From the NCBI GenBank assembly GCA_023846275.1, contig JAIUJO010000083.1:1575774-1639773 (forward strand): a stretch of 64,000 nt of DNA, in the 5' to 3' direction. Origin of the DNA: Vanilla planifolia. Lineage: Eukaryota > Streptophyta > Magnoliopsida > Asparagales > Orchidaceae. The notes below the pieces were generated by a model. That model was not told the origin of the DNA and searched no databases. It saw nothing but the letters and a program-made list of their open reading frames with translations. The position numbers and the translations under genes are program-made. Positions 36,701-47,159 of the stretch are shown here, one piece after another (positions within the stretch are counted from its first letter, which is position 1; each line of letters starts with the position of its first letter).

Positions 36701-37945
36701 ACATCATTATTGGAGAGGTGGAGATAGGCAGATGCTGACTAGAACAAAGAGCATTTTAAGAATATTATAAATATACTAAGATACTCCACAAGTCTATTAT
36801 ACCCAAACCTTGTGTTTTAATTGACTATGCTATGTTTCGACCTATTTCTCATTGGAATACTTGTTGACTTGCATGCTTTATTATAAATCTTGAAGGAACC
36901 TATTGAGAATTAGATCATAACTCAGATTTATATGCAATTTACTCTTATATTTATGTATAATGTGATATATTATTGTTAGTTAGCTAGTATATTTGAAGTA
37001 ACTAGTTATTTTACAATAAATCTTCATTTTTTAGTTTCTTAAGTGTTCATTATTGCTAATGAGAAGTTTTTTAATTTGATATGGTTGTTGACATTAATAA
37101 GTTTTTAAGCAAACATACTGCATAATTTATCTTTTTCTTAATCTAATCTCCATTATTGAATAAATTAATACACTTAAGCTAGATTAAGTCTAGCTTGGGA
37201 GTGTGAGGCACTACCAAATGACACTTAGGCTTAGCATTGGAATTTAATGCTTGCTTATTCACATGCTTTAATTATTTAAGGAAATTACATTACAGTTTTG
37301 CCATAATAATATTTGAATTTCAAGTCTGCTCTTTAATTTGCCCGGTTATGAATTTTTTCTTTTTACTTGACCTTCGGGCATAAACTTCCCTCTTTAACCA
37401 AGCATTAACATATGTCTATAGTTAAACAATTGCTTTTGGTTGGCCTGCTTTAGATGGATCAAGCATAATGCATGTTTCTAGCAAATTCGTTTTGGCAATT
37501 TGCATATCTAGTTTGAGTTACTCATAATTTTTTTTGTTTGAAATTCTTCTATTTAATTATTGTTTGAATTTCGACGAATATTCTACAGGATTTTATATTT
37601 CACTTGACTTTTATCTCGAGTACAGCTTTCTAGTTGATATTATTTTTTTTAGTAGCTCTAACTCATTTCTCTATGATTTTGTAGTTTCCTGATAAAGTTT
37701 GATCATATTATCAAAAGGAGGGGCAATAGAGCAAGGAATAAAACTAAATAATTTTCAGGAAAGAAGGATGCATAGAAAGAAGGAAGATTCGATGTTAAAA
37801 ATCACTCTTGCATAATAGATGAAAAATGCATGGATTGAACTTTTTGGTTTTGTTTAACTTTTATATTATTTATTTCAATTACAAAAAATCATTATTTACA
37901 AACACTGAATTTGGTCATTGCCTCCTTGATTGGAGATTCTTGATT
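33800..37945 (+). other. Long AT-rich interval inside the CTR9 relic
   Basis: The 4.1 kb between the first two CTR9 exon blocks has no recognised exon except the diverged tandem repeats at 36170-36945. A hydrophobic 78-codon frame at 35210-35446 is probably incidental. Confidence 0.5.
36170..36945. repeat. Two diverged tandem copies of about 380-400 bases
   Basis: Copy one starts near gagaacattcatcg at 36173 and copy two near gagaacattcattg at 36551. Both contain a stretch like gaggtggag and then ctccac-agcc, and both end with a block reading tcttgaaggaac followed by gagaattaga. The copies differ by many substitutions and small indels. Parts look exon-like, but I cannot name a gene. Confidence 0.7.
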
Positions 37946-39922
37946 ATAGGCTTGTGTTGAGTTTCATGCTGCGGAGAATGAAGATCAGTATTAGAAAGCA
38001 GTAGAGTCATATAAGAGATCTTTAGACTATTACAAGGTCAGTTTAAGCACTTCTTATGATGCCCAAACATATAATAAAAATATTTTCATGCTTTTTTCTA
38101 GTAGATTTTGAACTCAATATTATATAACAAAAATTAAATATTATTTAGGGCATGCCTTACCAGTGTTTAAGTTATGCATTTTTGTGACTTGGAAGTTGAG
38201 TTCAATTCATGAAACCCCTATGTTATGTAGGGTAATGCGTTTCTCAAATAGCTTCTTCTTATATTCAATTTTTTGGGAGCCTATATTATGCCCTTCTATT
38301 TGGTGTTTTTCTATTGAAATATGGCAAGATGAGACTTCATATGTCCTCTTGAGCATATATTTGGTTTGTTGCATTGTGGCATTTCAAGCATTTAATCACT
38401 AATGTGGTGTTAATTTCAATGAAACTTGAAAGTGCCAATTTATGTTTGCAATTGGTATGTAGTGACATGGATTTGTTACCTTAATGTATATGTATTAGTA
38501 CTTCCATGTTTATTGTGAATGCATTACATTGATTTGAATTTTTTTTGTCAGGCAACTCTTTTAACGACCTGATTGTCATATTGACCAGAAAGTGCTAAGA
38601 GCTTATCCTAATAGTCCTGGAGCTGTGATGCTTCGTATAGGTTATTGTAGATACAGACTTGGTCAACTTGAAAAGGCTCGACAAGCCTTTCATCGAGTGC
38701 TTGATGTAAGTTAGTTTTAATTTATAGTACAAATTTCATGACATGCCCTGTATGTTCTTATATTCCTCTTTTATTTGTTTCCATTAGATCCAAAAAAATA
38801 TTGATGCTCCTGTGGCTCTTGGAATTATGGAATTGCAAACAAATGAAGGTGAGATTGTACTTGTCAATCTAGGAGGTAGCATAGGCAGTTCATTTTTTTG
38901 TTTCTTCATAATGGGGTGGGTTTGGTTCACTGAAATATTGTTTTATTGATGGCTAATTCATTTTAGTGTTTTTTTTAGTTGATGGTATTCAAAAAGGAAT
39001 GCTGAAGATGCAAAGAGCTTTTGAAATATATCCATATTGTTCAATGGCATTAAATCATTTGGCAAATCATTTCTTCTTTACTAGTAAGCAATTTCTTGTT
39101 GAAAGTTTAACCGAGACAGCACTGTCTGTAATTTATCATGGGTTGATGAGAGCTCTTCCTACTACAATTTGGCAAGATCATATCACAGCAAGGTATGAAC
39201 AGTCCCTTATCTAAGATGTTTATATTATCAACCATTCTTGTTTATACTCTTAACATGATGCTTGATCATTGGTCCCAATGATTGAGTGTTTCTGTACTCT
39301 AGCATACAATATGCTCTGTTTCTTTTTGTTTTTCTTAAATCTTGTTGTATTTGATTGCCTATTAGGGTGATTTTGACAAGGCTGGGTGGTATTACATGGC
39401 TTCTATCAAAGAAATTAACAAGCCTCAGGAGTTTGCTTTGCCATTTTATGGTGTGTTCATAAATCCGCTTGCTGCTTTTCTCTTTAGCAGTGTTATATTT
39501 CTGAAAGAATTGTGTACATGGAAAAATATTGCATGCTATTAAAATTGCATAGGATATTCAAAATTATATATTTTGTGGCATTGTATTTAACTATTTTTTT
39601 AATGAGGTAATTTTATCATGGCCTGCTTTGGAGATGTAAATTTTCTACAATAGTTATAAACTAAATTGTTTTTGTTGTTGAAATTCTAGTTGTATGTGAT
39701 TAGGCTTTCTTTGATGTTTCTTTCTTGTCATTCTTTGGGAGTGATCTCATTGAAATGGTCGGAATAAGAACAATCAAAACCCCTTTGATGTATTAAAGTT
39801 TATTTTACTTTTGAGTTGAGTACATACAGTGATGTTTGACCCATCCAAGTTGGTTTGGCATTTTTAAAAGCAATTTACTGAACTTCATTGGTTAACAAAT
39901 GATAATCATGTGTTGTGTTTAG

Positions 39923-40290
39923 GTGCACGTCCAAAGCAAGCTCAGCAAGCAGGAGAGTATAGCTCTCATTCGAGCAGGCAAAGGGGATAGAGAAAAGTAC
40001 AAGGATAAAACTATCGTGAAACAAAACAGGTTATGTCATAGTTACATTTGCCATATTTAATTGCAAGAGCATCATGTTTTTTTGTTTTGTTATGTGATTT
40101 TGTTACTTCAAAGCTTATTTTTACTTGGGTCGGCTTGAGATAAGTTGCTAATATTGTTCAACCAGACTGGTGGGCTAGGCAACCGGCAAAACCAGCAGTC
40201 GAAGACGATGCAGCTAGCTACCAAAAGAGCAAGAGCATCCGTTCTCGTCTAGAGAAAAAAGCGGCGAAGGCAAGGTGGTAAGCAGCTTAG
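39923..40290 (+). pseudogene. SDA1: SDA1 homolog C-terminal exons, copy 2
   Basis: Exon 39923-40029 follows an AG, encodes K-L-S-K-Q-E and then A-L-I-R-A-G-K-G-D-R-E-K-Y-K-D-K-T, and ends at a GT. The next exon starts at 40166 with T-G-G-L-G-N-R-Q-N, but a stop appears soon after R-A-R-A, and the conserved R-K-A-W-K ending is lost. It matches copy 1 (23223-23583) in exon and intron sequence, so the two come from a DNA-level duplication. Confidence 0.82.
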
Positions 40291-40439
40291 GGGAATGAAA
40301 GTGTGCTTGCTCACTCGAGTATTCTTCGCCCCTTGCATCAAAAGCTCCACCATGTCGATGTGATCACCTGCCACCTTTGTTCCTCCCGAAGCGCAAGAAT
40401 CAGGTGCGCAAGCACTCGTGCTTTCTGAAACAGAGATGG

Positions 40440-41760
40440 ATATTTGATCCATTCTATAGGTTAGGTTAGCATCAGCCTGCACGCCTTTCCTTCAACCTCA
40501 TCATTGCTGTTCACAGTAGACGTCAAATCCTCTTCATGCTGTCAGATGAACTTTACCATGTCATAGAAAGTGTGACAGTGAATCAACGACATCACTCCTC
40601 CCATGGTTGCCATAATCTCTGGTCTCATCAACACCAGATACAACATATAGTCGAACAGGCACTTCTATGCCTGCATCTCGGGCAATTGCTCTTCTGTTCT
40701 CTCAACCCCTTAGATTGTGGTTGTGGTTCATAATGATGATGCAACGGGTGCAGCTCCTGGGGCTTCCAGTGGTAGCATAGCTGTGTTGAAATGTGCCACA
40801 CAAGAACTTGCTGATCGACTGACAAGCCTTCTGTCAAATTAAGGAATGCAGGGACAACCCATACTGGGGCATCAACTTGCTGGAATGTAGTGAGCCATGC
40901 CTTATCGGTGAACTGCCCCCATGATATTTGTAAGAGGTTTTGAGCAAATGTAGTGATGAGCTTTAGAAGATGTTGAGTTGCCTTTACTGACTTCTATGAA
41001 TACAAAGTGTAGGATGAAAGTCCTCTTGTCCAGCTCGAGAACAATACCATTGCCTCCTGAAATGCTCTAATGGGTCCTCTAAGCTTTGATTCTATTCAGC
41101 ATGCCCATTTGTTTATCCTCCCATTCTTCGGATTGTTTGGTGATGCATGTTTCTTTGGCTGTGTTGCTGCATTCCTAAAGTAGTTGGTGACAAGTTGAGT
41201 TGCGGCATCTCTGAAGCCCTCCATCTTCTTTCATGCCACAATCTTCTACTTATCCTGAGAATGAGCTAGGCAAGAACCAAACTCCACTTGCCCAGTTTCT
41301 TAAATTGGAGAAGGAAGATCACCGACCAGTAAGACAGCAGGAACATGAGAGAAGCCACGATATCAAGACATATGGATGCTCTAAGCAGGACGTAACATCA
41401 ATAGTGTCAAAGCCATGCTTTGGGGAGAAAATGAACGAGAAGAAAGTGAGAAGGATACAAGAGGAGCAGATCACCCTGAGGATGACATCGACACATGAGC
41501 AATTAACGACGCCCTTCGTGTACATCTCATCATAGGCATAGCTGAGTTCCATGCTTGTCAGGCCCAAAACATCCTTGACAGTCATCTCCTTCAACATGTC
41601 TCAGATTACCTTGTATACTTCCACAAGTGGAATAATGTCCATGAAGAAAGGCTTGCAAACTGAGTACATATCGAAAGCTCCTTTTAAAGCATTCAATTAG
41701 TCTTTTTCATTTTCATTTTGCACACGTGCTACCATTGTGCTACGATTGGAAGAAATATGG
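40440..41760 (-). pseudogene. DUF4220/DUF594 membrane protein relic, copy 2
   Basis: This is the second member of the family seen at 24680-26030. The part at 41319-41597 nearly repeats copy 1: A-Y-D-E-M-Y-T-K-G-V-V-N-C followed by I-L-R-V-I-C-S-S-C-I-L-L. The part at 40440-40840 holds the C-terminal DUF594-like region, with V-W-H-I-S-T-Q-L-C-Y-H in one frame and a later S-N-C-P-R-C-R-H block. Several frame changes break it. The N-terminal helices found in copy 1 are absent. As in copy 1, it is convergent with an SDA1 C-terminal fragment. Confidence 0.75.
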
Positions 41761-42428
41761 TTTCGGATTTTACTTTTTTATTTTTTTAGTTTGCTTAACT
41801 TGATTAAATTAAATTTGCACTTTGTAATTCATTGTTGAAATTTAGATGTTAAACTTCAGTTTTCAAGAATGTTGTCATTTCTACTTCTATCATGTTGGGT
41901 GAAATGCTATTGTTCATCTTATCATTTTCCTTCTATGTGCATACTTACACTTTGTGGTGAATATTGTTCATTGTGGAACATAGTTTAGTTTTTGTGTGGA
42001 ACTTAATTTTAAGATGGATTACATTATTGCTCGTAATGCACCCTCATAAATCTTCTTTAATCCTCATCTCTTTGTTAGTGCTGGATTACACCCAGGTGTC
42101 CAACGTACGTCTATTAGTTTGGTTAGTTTTGAGGTAATGAGCTTTTTCTTGATGGTTATATTGATTGTAAATTAGAATTATAGCATTTTGGGGAACATTT
42201 TTTATTCTTGACAAAATAATTATTTTGATTCTAACAAAAAACATTAAATTCTTTCTTTCTCTTAGGGTCTCATTATTTCTCAGAAGATTGTAGCAATATC
42301 TGTGCTGATGATTTGACCTACTTGCACTAGCTTGCAAATATACTCTTATATTTGATATGGATGACTAAGTACTAGGCTATCTAAAATTTTCCAGAGCATC
42401 TAACATTCATGGTTGAAACTGTGTTCAG

Positions 42429-42642
42429 GTGCCTCTGGATGCAGTGGAAAGGCTACTCAGACAAATAGGGAATCAATTTGTGCAAGATCATTCTTGCCCT
42501 GAGGTGTTTTATACTCTATTTAGATATTGAATATTTTGTCATTACTGAGTTGTGCACTGATTTGAATATGTTTCTTGTATTCTATTAGGCAAATGTTGTT
42601 GGGTTAAATATGGTACGTGAGATGTGCATAAGGATGCCATTG
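42429..42642 (+). pseudogene. SDA1: SDA1 homolog middle exons
   Basis: Two exons with AG/GT borders, 42429-42503 and 42589-42642, encode V-P-L-D-A-V-E-R-L with I-G-N-Q-F-V-Q-D-H, and then V-V-G-L-N-M-V-R-E-M-C-I-R-M-P-L. This is the SDA1 segment that normally reads P-P-D-A-V-E-P-L and G-L-N-V-V-R-E-I-C. Both exons are open, but exons before and after were not found nearby. In the protein this piece belongs between the blocks at 26340-29571 and 39923-40290, so its place here is out of order. Confidence 0.85.
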
Positions 42643-42649
42643 GTATGTC

Positions 42650-45600
42650 TTCTATTCATTTGATTGGGTTTTTTTTGAACTTGTTATGCTTTGAAGCAAT
42701 TTCATTTGCCAATTTTTTTGGACTATTGTGGAGCATTTTTGTGTTGTTTTAATGGATGCTTTTGTCATTGTTTGGTTTTCTTATTATGAATTTTTGTGTC
42801 CAATTTAGTTTTTCACAGATGGTGCTGGCTTGTAAGTGGCTCCCTTTGCAAGCGACAACATTGTATGCCTTTTTGCCAGCATCCAATTTGGTGTAGGTGG
42901 AAAAGAGCTGTTGGTTAGCAAATAGTGTACATGCACTCCTAAAGTTCACGTTTATTGTATTAGCACTTTTGATGGTCTAATTGTCACTCCTCGTTTGGCT
43001 TAACATTAAAATAATCTTATATAATATACCAACAATATCAGAATACCGTGCAATAAAGAGAGCAAGTGACAAATCTAAAGGTCACAGTTCCAAAATTGAG
43101 TGGGGGTGACAAAAAGCATCAAATATCCGATATAATATGTTAAGATAAAATAATAGCATAGAAAGCAGCAAACATGATCTCAAGCTATCAAATGAAAGAT
43201 AAGTTGAAAAGTATATAAATGCATTTTTTTGTCAACTAAGTATAACAATTGTCTTCACATTCAATGTCTCTCACAAAGTTTAAAAAATAATATGCTATAT
43301 AATTCAAAATCTTAATTTATCTTTTAAGAACTCTTAGTATTGTATATGCATGTATCTTGGCTTATAATATAAGTAAATAAGCATAATATACTTAATATGT
43401 AAACCACTAATTACAAGAAGATAAAATAATATGGATGTGTGGTTAAAGTAAGATGGAGCAATAATTAAGGATAATATATGCTATCAATAAAAGATATAAA
43501 ATGTTGAATCAACGTTTATATGCTCATAATACACATAATTGTCATATAATATTGATATCATATATTCTTTTTTCTTGTTCTCATGTTAGTATTCTTTTTA
43601 TTTTATTTTTATTTTTTTACATATTTTTTTAAGATTTTAATTTTTTTCATATGATCACTATCCTCACTTAGGATTTCATTTCAAATTATTTATCACGGAA
43701 CCATTGCTCACATTGTCTAGAATTTGTTAATCACGTGGTGCTGTACTTGTCGTGTTATGGCTCACAATTTAGCTACTACAGACAATAGGGGTGATCATAT
43801 CATATACCATTGTACCATTGCAAGCATTTTTTAGAATACTATATTCATGGTGGAGGGTTTTTTTGGTTTTTCATATCTCATAGTTTAAGTAACAACAATA
43901 CAAAATGTGATTCTCTCATATCGAACAATCGCGAGATGGGGTCATAGAGAAATCATCACATTCTTATTTCATCATTTTCGTGCTCTAGATTTATTCAATC
44001 AATCATTCTCTCTTTTTTTAATTTCTTTTTATATCATATATTTCAAATTTTTATTTTAATTTTTTAATAACCATGTGTGTGTATATATAATTATAGTATG
44101 TTATCATATAAATCAGAACATATGTATAGATAAATATATATTATGTAGTATGCTAATATCACAGTATATCATAATCCAAAATAGTATTTTAAAATAATTT
44201 AACAATTTAACAACCTTATACCATAGTTTTAGTTTGTTCATATGATGACTCTAGTATGTCACTTTTATTGTCTTTTCTTTTTTATCTTTTCTTTTTATTT
44301 ATTTTTTTGTATAATTTTTATTACATGCGATTAGAAATTATTTATATTTTATTCATAAGATTTTTGAAATTTTTAAACATTGTTTAAGTTTTATGTTTTT
44401 ATTAATTTTTAAACTATATATTTTTTATACATTAAGTGTTCAAAAACATAGTTACAAAATGTTTTTCAATCCTTCTTTTGTCTTATGAAACCATTGCCCA
44501 CATTGGCTAGTATCTTATACTTATGATGATAGTGTCTTTGTCATAACGTGGCTCATAATTTAGCTACTAATGACAATAGGGTTAATCTTATCATATATCA
44601 CTATAACATTGCCCATAATTCAGGTGCCAATGATTGTAAAGGTGATTCTCTCATATCCCTATCTCTTTTCAGTCTAAACATCTAGTTATTACCTAATGGA
44701 TCCATTTGTTTTTTCCTTATTCATCTTTAAGCATTGCTGAAAGTATGACTCTAATTCCATCATTTTATGACCTTGCCTTTGTGTCGAGGTATTGACTAGT
44801 TTGGTCTCTAGAAAGGTTTTGCTCATTTAGGGTTTATATTTATAGACTAAAAATTTCTTTTGTATGGCTATTGATCACTATATTCCTCCATTTAGAAGTC
44901 TACTAGGAGTTTTTCATTGCACTATTGATTCCACTTTTAAATCTGTTGATCACTCCCTATTGTCATTTGTCTCAATTGTCATGCATATTAAAACAATTTT
45001 GAAAAATTGCATCAAAAGAAGTAATGTTGCCTTCCTCAGAATTGTGATACTAACATTGTTATAGTAATTTTGGTTTTAGCTACTCTTCCATAGTTGATTT
45101 TTTCCTTCTTTAGGTTTCTAACCATTGCAATTTCATTGGTAAGATTTGTTGATTAATAGCTACAGGGGAAACTTTCCCTTTTCCTTTCATAAAGGGTTGG
45201 ATGTTATAGATACTAACTATTTCTTTGTTGATTTCTTCCATGTTGGAGCAAGGTGGTTTATAAGCTTTCATGGTCAAGTCAATTTGGAGTTGTGCTCGTT
45301 GTCTTTGAGAAATTTTCTTCTTTATTAATAGGGAGAAGCATGTGCTTATTTGATTGTTTAGAAATGCAAATTTATTTAAATTCTCTTTTAAAGTGCTCAT
45401 ATATTTCAAAGGTTTAGAAAAGTAATTCCATCTATTTGATGAGAATATATAGACTATCCTTTTAATCTCACATAAAAAGACTAATTTCTAAAAATTGCTA
45501 ACTATCACATGATCATTGATGTTTTGTTTTCTATATTTAAGTATTTTCAATATTGATTAAAGTAAATAAAATTAAATAAACTTTAATAGCATCTTGTTTT

Positions 45601-47155
45601 GTAAGGAATTCTAATTTAGCCTTTATTTATTTGACTTTGTTTAAAATACACTATTATTGAGTGAACTCTTAGATTATATGGAAGCCCAAATCATTAAGCA
45701 CCTTTATGCACTAGCAAAGCAAATTCCTTCAACTACATATAGTTCTATTGGCATTCCTTTCCTTTTCTAATTTTAATTCCAAAGATAGAGAACAGTCAAA
45801 AATTATAATTGACTTAGTGAAGAACTATGCACATCTTTTTAAAGGTCAAAAGCAATATATAGTTTCACTTTATACAACTAAATCATGATTTCTTGAAGCT
45901 TAAGAAACATCATTTCTTTAAATGACAAATTGCATGTAGGCTTTTGAAATTTGGCAAAAATTTCATGTTTTATAGGTTTCAAAAGTAGCCATTAAGCTCA
46001 TAAATTTTTTAAATGTTATGACTAGATTCTTGACTCTTTTATTTCCCATTAAATATCATTCAAATATTCTTATATAATTCTTAGATATTTGTATAATTGT
46101 TAAGTAGATCTCAATAAGAAAGCGTAGTTTAAGAATAAAAAATTAGACTAGTTATCTTCTAGATAGTTAAGCCAAACTTGTAAACCAATATAAACAAAAA
46201 AATTTGGTTTTAGGTTACAAGTCCATAATGTAAATTTTTAGCCTACCTCTTCTTTTTTAAAATTATCTTTTTCTTATGTGCTATTCGATTTGTCAATTTT
46301 TCTATTCATATGAAAAAAATTTAATAGCACATCTTCTAAAAGGTTAAATATTTCCAAACCATCAAAAACTATTTTTTCTAAGATTATTCTCAATTACTAA
46401 AACACCAGCCAACCTTCTCTTAAATGTACTTATTTGTACTCATATTTTGAAGTGTAGTCGCTCGTTCTTCATAGTATTTATTCTATTTATGATAAATTTA
46501 ACTGTCTTGCATTGTGACCACATGACATTACAATCTTATAGCAATAATATAGGCATACCTTAAATCTTAAATTGGGCATTTTTTTCTCAGAAGACAATTT
46601 ATTAGTTGTGGCAGTTATTCATCAAGCTATAAGCATTTTAAACATAATAGATGATGTTAGTATAATATCTTTGTTGATGATTTTAGGGAGTATTTTTGTT
46701 CATAGAACTATGGATTTGTTAGCTTATGCTTTGTTAAACTGGGTAAAAAAACATGCTCAAATCCCAATGCATGTGAAATATTTTTGAAATTTGGTGTTAT
46801 GGCCAATGTTATCTATTTTTTATTGTAAAAAATGGACATATTTGTCTTTTGTTTTGTCATGTCATTCAAAAATGTTATGGAAAGGTCTAATCTTTACACA
46901 TAATATATTCAAACCTATTACAAAATAACTTTTTCAACCAAATTTCATCAAACAAAATGAAAATTTCATTTAAAAGACACTTTTTTGTTCCTTTCTTAAA
47001 TGGAAATAACCACAACAAACAAACCTAATAACTTTTTGACCAGCTTTCTAAAATGTGTCCCTACTAGAGTTACCTTCTAAGTTAAAGCAGTGAGTTGACA
47101 ATGTGGAGCCAATTAAAGAGAAGCCAGATCTTGCATTCCACTTCCATTCATATAT
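42650..47155. other. AT-rich DNA without a recognised gene
   Basis: Nothing coding is convincing. Short open frames at 44864-45064, 45110-45409 and 46572-46787 have hydrophobic or AT-driven composition. The stretch holds one pair of diverged repeats (43675-43825 and 44480-44640). Confidence 0.5.
43675..44640. repeat. Pair of diverged repeats about 0.8 kb apart
   Basis: At 43675-43825 and 44480-44640 a shared pattern reads accattgc-cacattg, then tggctca-aatttagctacta, then gacaatagggtt-atc, then tatcat. Both copies are in the same orientation. This could be the remains of a transposon or a tandem expansion. Confidence 0.65.
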
Positions 47156-47159
47156 GCTA

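Larger units (their letters stand above)
33682..39450 (+). pseudogene. CTR9: CTR9 homolog fragment (PAF1 complex TPR region)
   Basis: CTR9 (VIP6/ELF8 in Arabidopsis) is a TPR-repeat subunit of the nuclear PAF1 transcription complex. Six exon-like blocks with AG/GT borders are seen: 33682-33795, 37950-38036, 38552-38705, 38788-38848, 38979-39192 and 39366-39450. They carry, in order, G-Q-L-C-V-A-N-G-D-L, then Y-K-R-S-L-D-Y-Y-K, then G-Y-C-R-Y-R-L-G-Q-L-E-K-A-R-Q-A-F, then A-L-G-I-M-E-L-Q-T-N-E, then R-A-F-E-I-Y-P-Y-C and L-A-N-H-F-F-F-T, then W-Y-Y-M-A-S-I-K-E-I-N-K-P. Stops occur in the first three blocks, and a frame change follows H-G-L-M-R-A in the fifth. Only part of the roughly 1,100-residue protein is covered. 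It has introns, so it is not a processed copy. Confidence 0.87.
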
